From assembly GCF_008801475.1 (NCBI RefSeq), contig NZ_VZPP01000001.1, positions 1-64,000 of the forward strand: a stretch of DNA of 64,000 bases, in the 5' to 3' direction. Numbering within the stretch: the stretch's first letter is position 1; the number at the start of each line of letters is the position of its first letter. Below are positions 26,205 to 41,130 of the stretch, one piece after another. The notes below the pieces were generated by a model. It was not told the origin of the DNA. It saw nothing but the letters and a program-made list of their open reading frames with translations, and searched no databases. Source of the stretch: Pseudomonas moorei (GTDB taxonomy: Bacteria; Pseudomonadota; Gammaproteobacteria; Pseudomonadales; Pseudomonadaceae). A program made the position numbers and the translations under genes.

Positions 26205-26774
26205 TCAGCGACTCAACTTGGTAATTTTTGAACCCTGCAATCCCAGCCCGGCCATTAAGCCCTTTTGATCAAAGATAAACGCATAGATATCGGACTGCGT
26301 CGTTGAAGTAGTTATCGACTTGGCCATGCCTGAATCTACGACCACAATGCTTGGGCCCACACCGACCTCAAATCCGTTGCTGGTTTTCAGATCGTTCAGC
26401 GCTGAAGAGGTCATGAAGAACATCACGTACCCAAACCTCTGCACGCCCGCCTGAAGGCCGTATGAGGCGGCTGTGGTGGCGTAGTATCCCGTGACTTTTC
26501 CGTTCTCGATCAATTCGCCTTCGCCATGATGTGCGCCGGCGATGAGGCCCGCTTTCAGCACATCAGGGAAAACGAGGATACCCTTGGCTCGCTGGGCGAG
26601 GGCGCGCGCTTGCGGTGTTTTGGTATACAAACTCTGTAACGCCGCGTTCGCCTCGCGGTTCAATTCCGCGTTAGCAGCCTTCACATCTGACGCGGAAGTT
26701 GAATGATCCATTTGGCAGCCCGCCGGGATCGCGAAGATTGAAATAATTGCCATCATTCGAAGGTATTTGGTCAT
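26205..26774 (-). CDS. SYLF/YSC84-domain lipoprotein
   Basis: 189 residues with a lipobox (IFAIPAGC, cysteine at about residue 20) and one SYLF domain: ARALAQRAKGILVFPDVLKAGLIAGAHHGEGEL, YYATTAASYGLQAGVQ, VGVGPSIVVVDSG and a C-terminal DIYAFIFDQKGLMAGLGLQGSKITKL. The domain binds phosphoinositides in eukaryotes. Bacterial lipoprotein versions are common and of unknown function, probably anchored in the outer membrane. It stands alone. Confidence 0.9.
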   Translation of the reverse strand: MTKYLRMMAIISIFAIPAGCQMDHSTSASDVKAANAELNREANAALQSLYTKTPQARALAQRAKGILVFPDVLKAGLIAGAHHGEGELIENGKVTGYYATTAASYGLQAGVQRFGYVMFFMTSSALNDLKTSNGFEVGVGPSIVVVDSGMAKSITTSTTQSDIYAFIFDQKGLMAGLGLQGSKITKLSR

Positions 26775-27084
26775 GAGTAATACTCCGCTTCTGTACCAGC
26801 CAATGAGGAACCTGCGTGGCGATATCCGTTGTGGATCAAAGACTGACGGGGCCGATCTTTCACTTAGACTTTAACCCTATTAGGCGGTTGGTCAAATCCT
26901 ATGCACATGCATGTTCCTCTGACGAAATCGGCAGTCAGCTGTTGGCCGGTTGTTGCCTGTCGCGATGGGCAGCAATCGACCGATTGCAGCCGTTCGTCCA
27001 CGACTGCAATCGATCCAAAGCATCTGCTCAATCGCGAGTTTGTGAGGCGGGGGTAAAAATTGAGACGGCTTGATGGTCGATGAT
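26775..27084. other. Intergenic stretch, nothing supported
   Basis: 310 bases between the SYLF lipoprotein gene and the broken LysR gene. It should hold the promoter of the lipoprotein gene, but I see no clear site. Confidence 0.4.
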
Positions 27085-29115
<2,031 letters not shown>

Positions 29116-29172
29116 TTGAAGCTCCTGAGCAATCAAAAGGGGGCAGTTCAAAAAAGTGGGTGTGTGCTCTGG

Positions 29173-30243
29173 TCAATCCAGATGTTTTTCTTTGAGGAAA
29201 TTCGATATCAGGTCGGCGATCTGTACGTTGTTCAAGTCCGACATTAGGAAGTGAGTATTGCCCTTGATACCGATCTCCGGCAGATGGACCAGCCGCACAT
29301 CACCGCCGTGCCGGTTGACCGCATCGCGCCATAGCCGGGCCATTTCCAGGCGGGCGCGCCAACTGTCCTGTGCAGGCAGGTCGACGGCCTGCTCCGGGAT
29401 GTTGTCGCCGTAGAGGATCAGGATCGGAATGCGCGTGAGCGCCATAAACTGATTAATCGGCACGGTCGCACCCTGCACCGTGTCGAAGGCACTAGGTATC
29501 GGCGCGGGCACCTGACCCTGCGGGAAGACAAAGCTGCTGCCCGGCTCGAAGGCGACAATGGCCTTGACCTTGTCATTCTTGATCGCGGTCAGCCAACCCG
29601 GCCCGCCACCTTGCGAGTGCGTGAACAGAATGCCGGGGCCGATTTTGTCGAAGACTGCCGACACACCATCAGACACCACACCCATGTCGAACGGCCCGGT
29701 GTTCGGTGTCATTGCCCGGAAGAATTGCTCGCGCGTCTGTGCATCCTTGGCTACTTGCACACCGTTGAAATAGTTGGGCCACAAGCCGATGCGGAACTGG
29801 TTGAACCACAGTTGTTCGTCCGGCACCGGTTTGACAGTCGCCTCGACCATGCTGCGCCCGGCATCGCCACGTCGAGGCTGATCGATCAGATAGACGCCGT
29901 AGTGACGGCGCAGAAAAATGTTCTGGAAACCTTCGCGGCCATCGGCGGTGGTTTCCCAGGTCTTGGAGAACTGGCCTGCGCCATGCCACATGACGATGGG
30001 TAGTTTTCGGGCATCGACCGGGATTTGGTAGAAGGTGTAGGCATGGTCACCGTGATAGGTCTGGCCATCCGGAACCATCGGCTTGCGCGGGTTGAACGTG
30101 CCCGGCGCAGTGGTCATCGTTCCACCGGCGGCGAAGCTGCCTTGCGCCTGAATCAGTAAGGGGCCTGAGCCATCGGGCTGGTTCGCACAAGCTGCCAACA
30201 GGCTGAGCAGGGTGATGCAGAGCAAGTATTTTGCAGATTTCAT
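29173..30243 (-). CDS. Alpha/beta-hydrolase lipoprotein (esterase-like)
   Basis: 356 residues starting at the ATG at 30243. The lipobox LLSLLAAC places the cysteine near residue 19. The hydrolase core has IVMWHGAGQFSKTW (oxyanion-hole region), the nucleophile elbow THSQGGGPGW and a C-terminal IKGNTHFLMSDLNN with the catalytic His. It resembles the esterase_713-type family. It lies 1 base from the carboxymuconolactone-decarboxylase gene, so the two are probably co-transcribed. Confidence 0.87.
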   Translation of the reverse strand: MKSAKYLLCITLLSLLAACANQPDGSGPLLIQAQGSFAAGGTMTTAPGTFNPRKPMVPDGQTYHGDHAYTFYQIPVDARKLPIVMWHGAGQFSKTWETTADGREGFQNIFLRRHYGVYLIDQPRRGDAGRSMVEATVKPVPDEQLWFNQFRIGLWPNYFNGVQVAKDAQTREQFFRAMTPNTGPFDMGVVSDGVSAVFDKIGPGILFTHSQGGGPGWLTAIKNDKVKAIVAFEPGSSFVFPQGQVPAPIPSAFDTVQGATVPINQFMALTRIPILILYGDNIPEQAVDLPAQDSWRARLEMARLWRDAVNRHGGDVRLVHLPEIGIKGNTHFLMSDLNNVQIADLISNFLKEKHLD

Positions 30244-30244
30244 G

Positions 30245-31018
30245 TTATTTCCCCGAAGCCGCCAGGGCCTGGGCCAGCGCCGTGTTTGCACGTTCGGCGG
30301 TCTGTGCATCTCCGTGCTTTTTCAACTGCTCGGTGACTTGACGCAATTGCGTTGCGCTGAGCCCGACGCGAAGGCTCGCCAGCATGTGCGAGCGCAATTG
30401 CGATTCCACCCCCGGCGTCGCCGCCAGCGCTCCGACGGTCGCCAGTTCGCGGCTTTGCCAGTCGAGGTTGTCGCGCTCGAAGATGTCGCCGAACAGGTGG
30501 GTTTGCAGAAACCGGTTGATCACCGGAGCGAACTCGAACACCGGACCTTTGACCGGGGCACCGGAAATTTTTGTTTGATTGGCCGTGCCGGTCGTCAGCA
30601 ACTCATCTCCGGTTGGAATGACCCGGCCCGGCTCACGCCCCGGCACATCCTCGATGCCGCGTTGTTTGCGCGCTTGCACCACCGTCATCAGCTCGTTCAA
30701 GGCATTGAGGCTGCGCGGGAAGCCAACGTAGGCGTAAAGCTGAACCAGAACTTCCCGGGTTTCGTTGACAGTCAGGCCGGCATCGAGACCCTGGTTGAGC
30801 GCCGTGTTGAGATTTGGCATGTCGCTGGTCGCCATGAATGCTGCGATCAGAGGAATGGCCTGCTGTTTGCTCGATAGCGTTTCTGCGGTGGCTTGCGTGC
30901 TGGTCATGGCTGAGGAGGCCTCGGCTGTTTGTGTAGTAACGTTGAACATCGCCCCGAGGCTCAGGCAGAGCGCCATCAACGCGGGGAGGGGAGTGGTCTT
31001 GTGAGCGTCGGTGATCAT
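30245..31018 (-). CDS. Exported double-domain carboxymuconolactone decarboxylase/AhpD-like protein
   Basis: 257 residues with a probable signal sequence at the N terminus, then two CMD modules. The first is around NLNTALNQGLDAGLTVNETREVLVQLYAYVGFPRSLNALNEL; the second is around WQSRELATVGALAATPGVESQLRSHMLASLRVGLSATQLRQV. AhpD-type Cys-x-x-Cys redox residues are absent, so it is not a peroxidase-cycle AhpD. Proteins of this kind often accompany cupins and aldo/keto reductases, as in this region. Function unknown. Confidence 0.86.
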   Translation of the reverse strand: MITDAHKTTPLPALMALCLSLGAMFNVTTQTAEASSAMTSTQATAETLSSKQQAIPLIAAFMATSDMPNLNTALNQGLDAGLTVNETREVLVQLYAYVGFPRSLNALNELMTVVQARKQRGIEDVPGREPGRVIPTGDELLTTGTANQTKISGAPVKGPVFEFAPVINRFLQTHLFGDIFERDNLDWQSRELATVGALAATPGVESQLRSHMLASLRVGLSATQLRQVTEQLKKHGDAQTAERANTALAQALAASGK

Positions 31019-31245
31019 CGTGAAAGACTCCGTCCATTGCGGGTCACTGCGGTGTCGCTGGATCGTACGGAGGATGGTTTTGGCGATTAACCCCGATATT
31101 GCGCAAGGACTCCTGAGCAGAACTCATGAGTCGGTTTTTCAATGAGCGTTGGAAACCTGTCACCGCCCCGCAAACACTGAGCTTGAGGCGTTGTGGGGAT
31201 ATCCCGAGAAAAGTGTCGAGCGCTAGGTCCCGACACATTCCGTAA

Positions 31246-34756
<3,511 letters not shown>

Positions 34757-35527
34757 CTACACCAGGACAATACGTTTCAGCTTGGCGTTCAGTGCGGCGA
34801 ACGCCGCTTCGGTACTCGCCTTGTGGTTGGTGATGAGCACGTCGATGCGTTCTGGCGGGCAGAAGGCGACGCGGCTCTCCACGCCAATCTTGCTGTAATC
34901 GGCGAGGATGACTACGCCTTCGGCATTGTCGGCCATGGCGCGCGCCACTTCGGCTTCGCGGTGGTCGTAGTTGCTGGCACCACGCTGTGCGTCGATGCCG
35001 ACCGGCGACAACAGCGCCAGGTCGGCCCGATAGCGGCCAATTTCCGCTACCGTGGTGCTGCCGACCGTCGCCGGCGCACGGTCGTCGAGTGAACCGCCCA
35101 GTACGAGCACCTCGTTGTGCCGACCGCCCGACGCGGCGGGGTTGCGCAGTTGCAGTGCCACGTTGAACGAATTGGTGATCACGGTCAGCCCTCCCAGCTT
35201 GGCCAACTCTTCGGCAAGGATGACGGTGGTGGTGCCCGCGTCGATGAACACCGTCTGCCCATGCGACAGCAGGCTGACCGCGGCGCGCGCGAGGTCGCGC
35301 TTGAACTTGACGTTGCTTTGCGCCCGCTCGGCGATGGGTGCTTCGTCCTCAACGCGGATGGCGCCGCCGTGTATCCGCTTCAACTCTCCCTGTTCTTCCA
35401 GAGCGACCAGGTCGCGCCGCACAGTCTCGCGAGAAACATTCAGCTCCGTGACGATGCGGTCGGTGGTGACGCGCTGCAAGGTCGATAGCAGTGCGCGGAT
35501 CCGCTGGTAACGCTCTTCTTGCCACAT
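34757..35527 (-). CDS. DeoR/GlpR-family transcriptional regulator
   Basis: 256 residues from the ATG at 35527. The DeoR winged helix (RYQRIRALLSTLQRVTTDRIVTELNVSRETVRRDLVALEEQGELKRIHGGA) is followed by a sugar-phosphate-binding ISOCOT domain (FIDAGTTTVILAEELAKLG, LGGSLDD, ILADYSKIGVES). Such repressors respond to a phosphorylated sugar or polyol. It is divergent from the HAD-phosphatase gene at 35781, the obvious candidate target. Confidence 0.92.
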   Translation of the reverse strand: MWQEERYQRIRALLSTLQRVTTDRIVTELNVSRETVRRDLVALEEQGELKRIHGGAIRVEDEAPIAERAQSNVKFKRDLARAAVSLLSHGQTVFIDAGTTTVILAEELAKLGGLTVITNSFNVALQLRNPAASGGRHNEVLVLGGSLDDRAPATVGSTTVAEIGRYRADLALLSPVGIDAQRGASNYDHREAEVARAMADNAEGVVILADYSKIGVESRVAFCPPERIDVLITNHKASTEAAFAALNAKLKRIVLV

Positions 35528-35780
35528 ACCGGGTGTCCCTGCTGTTCGAGTCGCTGTCCGAGCACGCATTGTGGAGGGGCGTCAGTCGCTGTCAAGTTTG
35601 GCGGGACCCGGCTGATACGGTCTGTGCGTCATGCTTGTGTAATATTGAGGCATTATTGTTTTTTTGTGTGTTTGGAGCTAGCCTCGTGGCCGGACGGATT
35701 CTTCCCCTCGTCCGTATTTCGAAACACGCTTTCGCCATCGCCTCGGTTGTAACCTCTCGTCTAGAAGTAGGAGCTATGCC

Positions 35781-37061
35781 ATGCAGCGTCGCCAGTTTCT
35801 GAACACCCTCGCCACCGTTTCCGTCGTTTCTCCGCTGTTGTTGTCATCGCGTATAACGCAAGCCGCCACGCCCCCGGCCTCACCGAGTGCGCTGGACCCG
35901 GCGCGCTGGTCGCCGCTTAACCAAAAGCGCCTGCAGGCGGTGATCGATGAGCACGGCGTCAAAAGCGCGTCCTACCGTCCTGACCAGCGCCCATACGCGG
36001 TGTTCGACTGGGACAACACCTGCATCATGAACGACTGTGAAGAAGCGCTGCTGGTCTACCAGATCAATCATTTGCAGTACAAGCTGACGCCCGATGAGTT
36101 CGCTGAGGTGGTGCGTCAGGACGTGCCGAACGGCGCGTTCATGAAGGACTACACCACGGTGGACGGCAAGCCGGTCAAGATGGAAGACATCGCCAGCGAT
36201 GTGGAAGCGGATTACCGCTGGTTGCACGCCAACTACAAGGGGCTCGCCGGCGACAAGAGCCTGGAAGAGATCCAGGCCAGCGAGCAGTACAAGGATTTTC
36301 TCGCCAAGCTCTACTTCATGTACGACGCGATCTGCGACAGTTATCCGGTGGAGATCGGCTACAAGTGGATTCTGTATTTCTACAAGAACATGACCACGGC
36401 TGAGTTGCAGGCGATGGCCGAAGCTTCCAACAACTACGCCATCGGCGACGCGCTGCGCAAGGTCAAGTACGAGAGTTCACGCACATTGCCGGGCAAGGCT
36501 GGGGTGGTGGCCGATACCCACTTTCATGGCATCCGTATCCATGAGGAGATTCGCGGCCTGATGCACACGCTGCGCGCCAACGGCATCGACGTCTATGTCA
36601 GCACCGCCTCAATCGACGATGTGGTACGCGTGTTCGCGGGCAATCCTCATTACGGATACGGCGTGCCGCCAGAGAACGTGATCGGCCTGCGCATGGCGAT
36701 GGAAGACGGCAAGTACACCACTCGCTATCAGCCAGACTGGCACTTCAATTACGGTCCGGGCAAGACCGTCGGCATCAAGAACGTGCTGGTTAAACAGAAG
36801 GGCTATGGCCCGGTGTTGGTGGCTGGCGACAGCGATGGCGATGCCTGGATGCTGCGCGACTTCAACGATACGGCGGTGGGGGTGATCGTCAACCGCATGA
36901 AGAAGGGCGAGATCGGCGCCGACAGCCAGCAGGCCGCTACCCAACTGGGCAACCCGAACGCACGCTTCGTCCTGCAGGGGCGCGACGAGCACACCGGCCT
37001 GATGATTCCAGACGAGAAATCGCTCAAGTACGGTAAAGACGAGCTTAAGCTGCTGGCTTGA
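35781..37061 (+). CDS. Exported HAD-superfamily phosphatase (phosphorylcholine-phosphatase-like)
   Basis: 426 residues, AGGAG before the ATG. The N terminus MQRRQFLNTLATVSVV is a twin-arginine-like signal. HAD motifs: I in YAVFDWDNTCIMND, II as the Ser/Thr of VYVSTASIDDV, IV in VLVAGDSDGDAWML. The large insert after motif I resembles the cap of Pseudomonas phosphorylcholine phosphatase, though the protein is longer than PchP (about 350 residues). Substrate is therefore open; a phosphorylated polyol would fit the DeoR neighbour. Confidence 0.82.
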   Translation: MQRRQFLNTLATVSVVSPLLLSSRITQAATPPASPSALDPARWSPLNQKRLQAVIDEHGVKSASYRPDQRPYAVFDWDNTCIMNDCEEALLVYQINHLQYKLTPDEFAEVVRQDVPNGAFMKDYTTVDGKPVKMEDIASDVEADYRWLHANYKGLAGDKSLEEIQASEQYKDFLAKLYFMYDAICDSYPVEIGYKWILYFYKNMTTAELQAMAEASNNYAIGDALRKVKYESSRTLPGKAGVVADTHFHGIRIHEEIRGLMHTLRANGIDVYVSTASIDDVVRVFAGNPHYGYGVPPENVIGLRMAMEDGKYTTRYQPDWHFNYGPGKTVGIKNVLVKQKGYGPVLVAGDSDGDAWMLRDFNDTAVGVIVNRMKKGEIGADSQQAATQLGNPNARFVLQGRDEHTGLMIPDEKSLKYGKDELKLLA

Positions 37062-37249
37062 TGGTAGTGGCTCGCGGGTGGCCGGCGGCCATCCGCGAGC
37101 CGCAGTGCAACTCGCCTTGTATCTGCCGGAATGATGATTCTGCGTCAGAAAATAGGTACCGCTGCCGGCCCGAGTGAGTCTGTAAGTAGTATCGAGTCAA
37201 AATTGTGAGTTGGCCCAGGTTCTCGAGGCGCACCCCACAGGCCGCTTTT

Positions 37250-37435
37250 GGCCGATTCTGTTGAAAAAGTCGGCCCTGATTTCCACGGTAGAAAAGTACG
37301 CGCTTGAAATTGAAATCTTTACATTGAGCAGAGAATCTCCGGCTCAGATTTCGCGTAGCGGCGCGCAAAAAACGCTTTTTCAGCTGTCGGTACGCGGGCA
37401 GTCTGGGAGGACCGACTTTTTCAACAGCATCGGCC
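37250..37435. repeat. MITE-like element with 24-bp terminal inverted repeats
   Basis: The ends at 37250-37273 and 37412-37435 are inverted copies agreeing at 23 of 24 positions (core TTGAAAAAGTCGG). The 186-base unit has no coding capacity and lies in a 557-base gap between the HAD gene and tRNA-Ser. No clear target-site duplication is seen. It may be a non-autonomous relative of an insertion sequence whose ends carry the TTGAAAAAGTCGG motif. Confidence 0.65.
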
Positions 37436-37577
37436 GATAGCTGTCTTTTGAAGACAGCCACATCCACCTGCGTGTCGAGGTCGGACCAGTGATGTCGAAA
37501 GGGTAAAGTTGCGGAAATGACCGAAAAGATGCGGAAACGATCCAGAAAGGGAAGACCAAAGATCGCGAGTTCCAGAA

Positions 37578-37611
37578 ACGACAAAGCCCTGAAAAATCAG
37601 GGCTTTGTCGT
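37578..37611 (-). terminator. Rho-independent terminator downstream of tRNA-Ser
   Basis: A perfect 14-base stem (ACGACAAAGCCCTG and its complement) with a 6-base loop lies 8 bases after the tRNA 3' end on the minus strand. Confidence 0.75.
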
Positions 37612-37618
37612 ATAAAGA

Positions 37619-37706
37619 TGGCGGAGGCGATGGGATTCGAACTCATGGACCTGTTACAGTCGACGGTTTTCAAGACCGTTGCCTTAAACCACTCGGCCAC
37701 ACCTCC
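37619..37706 (-). tRNA. tRNA-Ser (anticodon UGA)
   Basis: 88 bases on the minus strand, starting GGAGGTGTGGCCGAGTGG and ending in an encoded CCA. The anticodon loop is CTTGAAA (anticodon TGA), the variable arm is long as in class II serine tRNAs, and the T-loop is GTTCGAATC. The acceptor stem pairs GGAGGTG-type 5' bases with the 3' CGCCTCC-type arm. Confidence 0.97.
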
Positions 37707-37829
37707 GTTTGTGTTGCGGGCGCCATAATACCTGAATGAAACACACTGTCAAACTCTCTGCATAGCTTGTTACAGGGCGTCTGTTATGATCTTTGCGACT
37801 GAACGTTTCAAACCAACAGGAGTGTCGCC

Positions 37830-38501
37830 ATGCGCGAACAGGATTACGCAGTTAGTAACAGCTTGCAGGCTGAGCAGCTAGAGGTTAGCCGCGTCCTGCG
37901 CAACACTTACGGCTTGCTTGCACTCACGCTCGCATTCAGCGGTGTGATGGCCTTCGTTGCGCAGCAGATGCGTGTCGGTTATCCAAACGTTTTCGTGGTG
38001 CTGATCGGCTTCTACGGGCTTTTCTTCCTCACCAACAAACTCCGTGATTCCGCCTGGGGCCTGGTGTCGGCATTTGCCCTGACCGGTTTCATGGGTTTCC
38101 TGCTCGGCCCGATTCTCAACCGTTACCTGGGCATGCAGGGCGGCGCTGAAGTGGTCAGCTCGGCCTTCGCGATGACCGCACTGGTATTTGGTGGCCTGTC
38201 GGCCTATGTGTTGATCACCCGCAAGGACATGAGCTTCCTCGGCGGTTTCATCACTGCTGGCTTCTTTGTACTGCTGGGTGCAACGCTGGCGGGCATGTTC
38301 TTCCACATCAGCGGTCTGCAACTGGCGATCAGCGCCGGTTTCGTGCTGTTTTCTTCGGTCTGCATTCTGTTCCAGACCAGCGCCATCATTCACGGCGGCG
38401 AGCGCAACTACATCATGGCGACCATCAGCCTGTATGTATCGATCTACAACCTGTTCATCAGCTTGTTGCAGCTGTTTGGCATCATGGGTCGCGATGATTG
38501 A
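37830..38501 (+). CDS. Bax inhibitor-1/YccA-family membrane protein
   Basis: 223 residues with seven hydrophobic helices beginning LLALTLAFSGVMAFVAQQ, the family's GFMGFLLGPILN segment and a C-terminal FQTSAIIHGGERNYIMATISLYVSIYNLFISLLQLFG. YccA in E. coli is a substrate and modulator of the FtsH protease. Single gene with an AACAGGAG-type ribosome-binding site and a terminator directly after it. Confidence 0.95.
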   Translation: MREQDYAVSNSLQAEQLEVSRVLRNTYGLLALTLAFSGVMAFVAQQMRVGYPNVFVVLIGFYGLFFLTNKLRDSAWGLVSAFALTGFMGFLLGPILNRYLGMQGGAEVVSSAFAMTALVFGGLSAYVLITRKDMSFLGGFITAGFFVLLGATLAGMFFHISGLQLAISAGFVLFSSVCILFQTSAIIHGGERNYIMATISLYVSIYNLFISLLQLFGIMGRDD

Positions 38502-38515
38502 TCGCCAGCCTTGAG

Positions 38516-38543
38516 TAAAAAACCCGCTTCGGCGGGTTTTTTC
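38516..38543 (+). terminator. Rho-independent terminator after the Bax-inhibitor-like gene
   Basis: AAAACCCGC-TTCG-GCGGGTTTT hairpin followed by a T-run, 15 bases after the stop codon. Confidence 0.9.
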
Positions 38544-38567
38544 TTGCCTGTGATTTGCCGAAAACCG

Positions 38568-39005
38568 CTAGGCCATTGGCGGCAACCGGCGTTTGACCGG
38601 GGTTTTCTTGACGATTGCCGTATTGGTTTCGGCGTGGGTATTGAGCCGGTCAAGCAGGGTGTCCAACTGTTCCATGGAACGCACATGCAAGCGCGCGATA
38701 AAGCAGTCGTCGCCGGTGACCTTGTCGCATTCGGTGAATTCCGGAATAGCCTGGATCTGCCGTTCGACTTCCTGCAACTGACCCGGCAGTGGACGAATGC
38801 GCACGATCGCCTGGAGCTGATAGCCAAAGCATTTCGGATCGATTTCAACGGTATAACCCTTGAGCACGCCACGCTCTTCAAGTCGTCGCAGGCGCTCGGC
38901 GACGCTCGGCGACGACAGGCCGCTGATCTGCGCCAGGGCCTTGAGCGAAAGTCGTGAGTCGTCCATCAGCGCCGTGATCAGCACTTGGTCGATGTCATCG
39001 GTCAT
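38568..39005 (-). CDS. Lrp/AsnC-family transcriptional regulator
   Basis: 145 residues from the ATG at 39005. The N-terminal HTH is DDIDQVLITALMDDSRLSLKALAQISGLSSPSVAERLRRLEERGVLKGYTVEID; the C-terminal RAM domain has VTGDDCFIARLHVRSMEQLDTLLDRL. Lrp-type regulators sense amino acids. It is divergent from an EamA-family exporter gene at 39139, a frequent pairing in which the regulator controls an amino-acid exporter. Confidence 0.94.
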   Translation of the reverse strand: MTDDIDQVLITALMDDSRLSLKALAQISGLSSPSVAERLRRLEERGVLKGYTVEIDPKCFGYQLQAIVRIRPLPGQLQEVERQIQAIPEFTECDKVTGDDCFIARLHVRSMEQLDTLLDRLNTHAETNTAIVKKTPVKRRLPPMA

Positions 39006-39138
39006 GGTGCAATCCTCGATTAGGCAACTCTTCAAAGTTACCTTGATAAAAAAGGCAGAATCCGAGTTTAGCCTGATTTATGCACTGGAGAAGCTCCCGG
39101 TTGGATTGGCATACTTTGGCCTCAAACACAGGAGTCTG

Positions 39139-40035
39139 ATGATGGACAAAACAATACGTCGCGGCTCGTTCGAAATGACCGCCGCCATGCTGATCTCCGG
39201 GACCATCGGCTGGTTTGTGCTGGTGTCCGGGCAACCGGTACTGGATGTGGTGTTCTGGCGCTGCCTGTTCGGGGCCGGCACCTTGCTGCTGATTTGCGCT
39301 GCATTCGGTTTCCTGCGTCCCGGTATCCTGACCCGCACCACCTTCCTGCTGGCGGTGCTCAGCGGCGTGGCGATTGTCGGCAACTGGGTGTTGTTGTTCG
39401 CCTCTTATTCCCGCGCGTCGATTGCCATCGGCACCGCCGTCTATAACGTGCAGCCGTTCATGCTGGTGGGCCTGGCCGCGCTGTTCCTAAACGAGAAAAT
39501 CACGCTGCAGAAGATCGCCTGGCTGGGCGTTTCGTTTCTCGGGATGCTGGCGATTGTCAGTGCCCATGGCGGGCAGGGCGAGAGCGGCAACGAGTACCTG
39601 ATCGGCATCGTTCTGGCGTTGGGCGCTGCATTTCTTTATGCGATTGCCGCGTTGATCATCAAACGCCTGACCGGCACGCCGCCGCATCTGATCGCACTGA
39701 TTCAGGTCAGCACCGGCGTGCTCCTGCTGGCGCCATTCGCGCATTTTTCGGCGCTGCCGCAGGCACCGAGTGCCTGGGCCAGCCTGGTCACCCTGGGCAT
39801 CGTGCACACGGGGGTGATGTACGTGCTGCTATACGGCGCGATCCAGAAACTGCCGACCGCCCTGACCGGCGCGCTGTCGTTCATCTATCCGATTGCGGCG
39901 ATTTTTGTCGACTGGTTTGCCTTCGGTCATCGCCTGGAACCCCTGCAATGGATCGGCGTTGCCGCGATTCTGCTGGCGGCGGCGGGGATGCAACAGGGCT
40001 GGGGCCTGAAGTTGCGTCGCACGGTTGCACAGTAA
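39139..40035 (+). CDS. EamA/DMT-family transporter
   Basis: 298 residues, AGGAG before the ATG at 39139. Two five-helix EamA repeats: the first from AAMLISGTIGWFVLVSG to AIGTAVYNVQPFMLVGLAALFLNEKI, the second from GIVLALGAAFLYAIAALIIKRL to LSFIYPIAAIFVDWFAFGHRLEPLQWIGVAAI. Such proteins export metabolites, often amino acids. The divergent Lrp gene supports that role. Confidence 0.93.
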   Translation: MMDKTIRRGSFEMTAAMLISGTIGWFVLVSGQPVLDVVFWRCLFGAGTLLLICAAFGFLRPGILTRTTFLLAVLSGVAIVGNWVLLFASYSRASIAIGTAVYNVQPFMLVGLAALFLNEKITLQKIAWLGVSFLGMLAIVSAHGGQGESGNEYLIGIVLALGAAFLYAIAALIIKRLTGTPPHLIALIQVSTGVLLLAPFAHFSALPQAPSAWASLVTLGIVHTGVMYVLLYGAIQKLPTALTGALSFIYPIAAIFVDWFAFGHRLEPLQWIGVAAILLAAAGMQQGWGLKLRRTVAQ

Positions 40036-40042
40036 TCAAGGG

Positions 40043-41008
40043 TCAGATGTTCCAGCGCGGCGAAGTCTTCGCCAGGCGCTGGCGCATCTCGCCGATGTTG
40101 GCCGCCAACTGCCGGACCAGCAATCGGTAACCGTCCAGCGAGCTATAGACCGGCGTGTCCAGGCTTGAATCCGGCAGCACTTCGACGGGGCGGCTGAGCC
40201 GCTGGGACGCGCCTGATTTCAACGCCCGGGCCATGCCGATCAATTGCACCCGAATCAGCCGGTGCTCCGCTTTCAAAGCCGATTGCAGATGGGCCATGGC
40301 GTCCGGGTCACTGGCATCCGGCCGGGTGTTGCCAAGGATCTCCAGTGTGCTGACGCACATGCGCAAGTGACGCTGGATGGCATCGAGTTCGGTCATGGAA
40401 ATCTTCACTTCCTTGGACACCGAGGGCATCAGCGAGCGCAACTGCACCATCACCGTGTTCAGGCGCCCCATAAGCTTGAGATGTTCGTCCGCCGTGACGG
40501 GTTGACCGTTGATGATGCGTCCGTAGATCGTCGCGCAATCACGCAAGGCGTCGGCCAGGTTGTAGCGCCAGGAATAGACCGCGTACAGCGGCAGGGCGAA
40601 GGAAAACGCCAGGGCCAGGGCAATACCGATGAGGATATCGACCCCACGCCACAACCCGTCAGAAACCGGATTGTCACCATGACCCGCGACGATGAACACG
40701 GTAATGGCAGCCAGCAGTGCCGTATAACCGCCCTTGCCGATGGCGTGGTACGAGAAAAAACCGCAAATCACCGCCATGGCGAAATAGGTCAGCCACGGCA
40801 TGCCAAGCCACGCCTGTTGCACCACCAGCACCAGGCCGATCGTCGCCCCGACCAGGGTGCCGATGGCCCGCTCGGCGGATTTTTTGCCGATATTGCCGTG
40901 GTGTTGCAAGCCGCCGATCACCACCAGCATCGTCACCGACGCCCACTCACCGTGGGGCAGGTGGATGCCAGTGGTCAGCAGGATCGACGCCAGCAACCCC
41001 AGTGACAC
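40043..41008 (-). CDS. FUSC-family inner-membrane transporter (aromatic-acid-exporter-like)
   Basis: Membrane helices (LGLLASILLTTG, WASVTMLVVIGGL, IGLVLVVQQAWLG, LTYFAMAVICGFFSYHAIG, GVDILIGIALALAFSFALPLYAVYSWRYN) are followed by a soluble C-terminal domain of about 150 residues. This is the FUSC half-module of AaeB/YccS-type exporters. The listed start is a GTG at 41008, inside the first helix. The frame stays open to a CTG at 41119 with GAGGAG 8 bases before it, adding 37 residues rich in Leu and Arg. That upstream codon is probably the true start. The aldehyde dehydrogenase gene ends 12 bases before it. Confidence 0.85.
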   Translation of the reverse strand: MSLGLLASILLTTGIHLPHGEWASVTMLVVIGGLQHHGNIGKKSAERAIGTLVGATIGLVLVVQQAWLGMPWLTYFAMAVICGFFSYHAIGKGGYTALLAAITVFIVAGHGDNPVSDGLWRGVDILIGIALALAFSFALPLYAVYSWRYNLADALRDCATIYGRIINGQPVTADEHLKLMGRLNTVMVQLRSLMPSVSKEVKISMTELDAIQRHLRMCVSTLEILGNTRPDASDPDAMAHLQSALKAEHRLIRVQLIGMARALKSGASQRLSRPVEVLPDSSLDTPVYSSLDGYRLLVRQLAANIGEMRQRLAKTSPRWNI

Positions 41009-41130
41009 CCGTACGGCGTGGATGACCCTGGCATGACGATAGCGCCGGTACGGGTCCAGTAGCGGACGCAGTAAACGGCGCAGCAGCGGCGGCAGTTGAA
41101 GGGCTTTGGACTGGCTCAGATCGGCACTCC

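Noticed and set aside
25931..26224. 97-residue plus-strand frame before the SYLF gene
   Set aside because: No ribosome-binding site or domain; runs into the 3' end of the convergent lipoprotein gene.
37045..37584. Minus-strand frame across the HAD-tRNA gap
   Set aside because: It crosses both ends of the MITE-like repeat and has no homology or ribosome-binding site.
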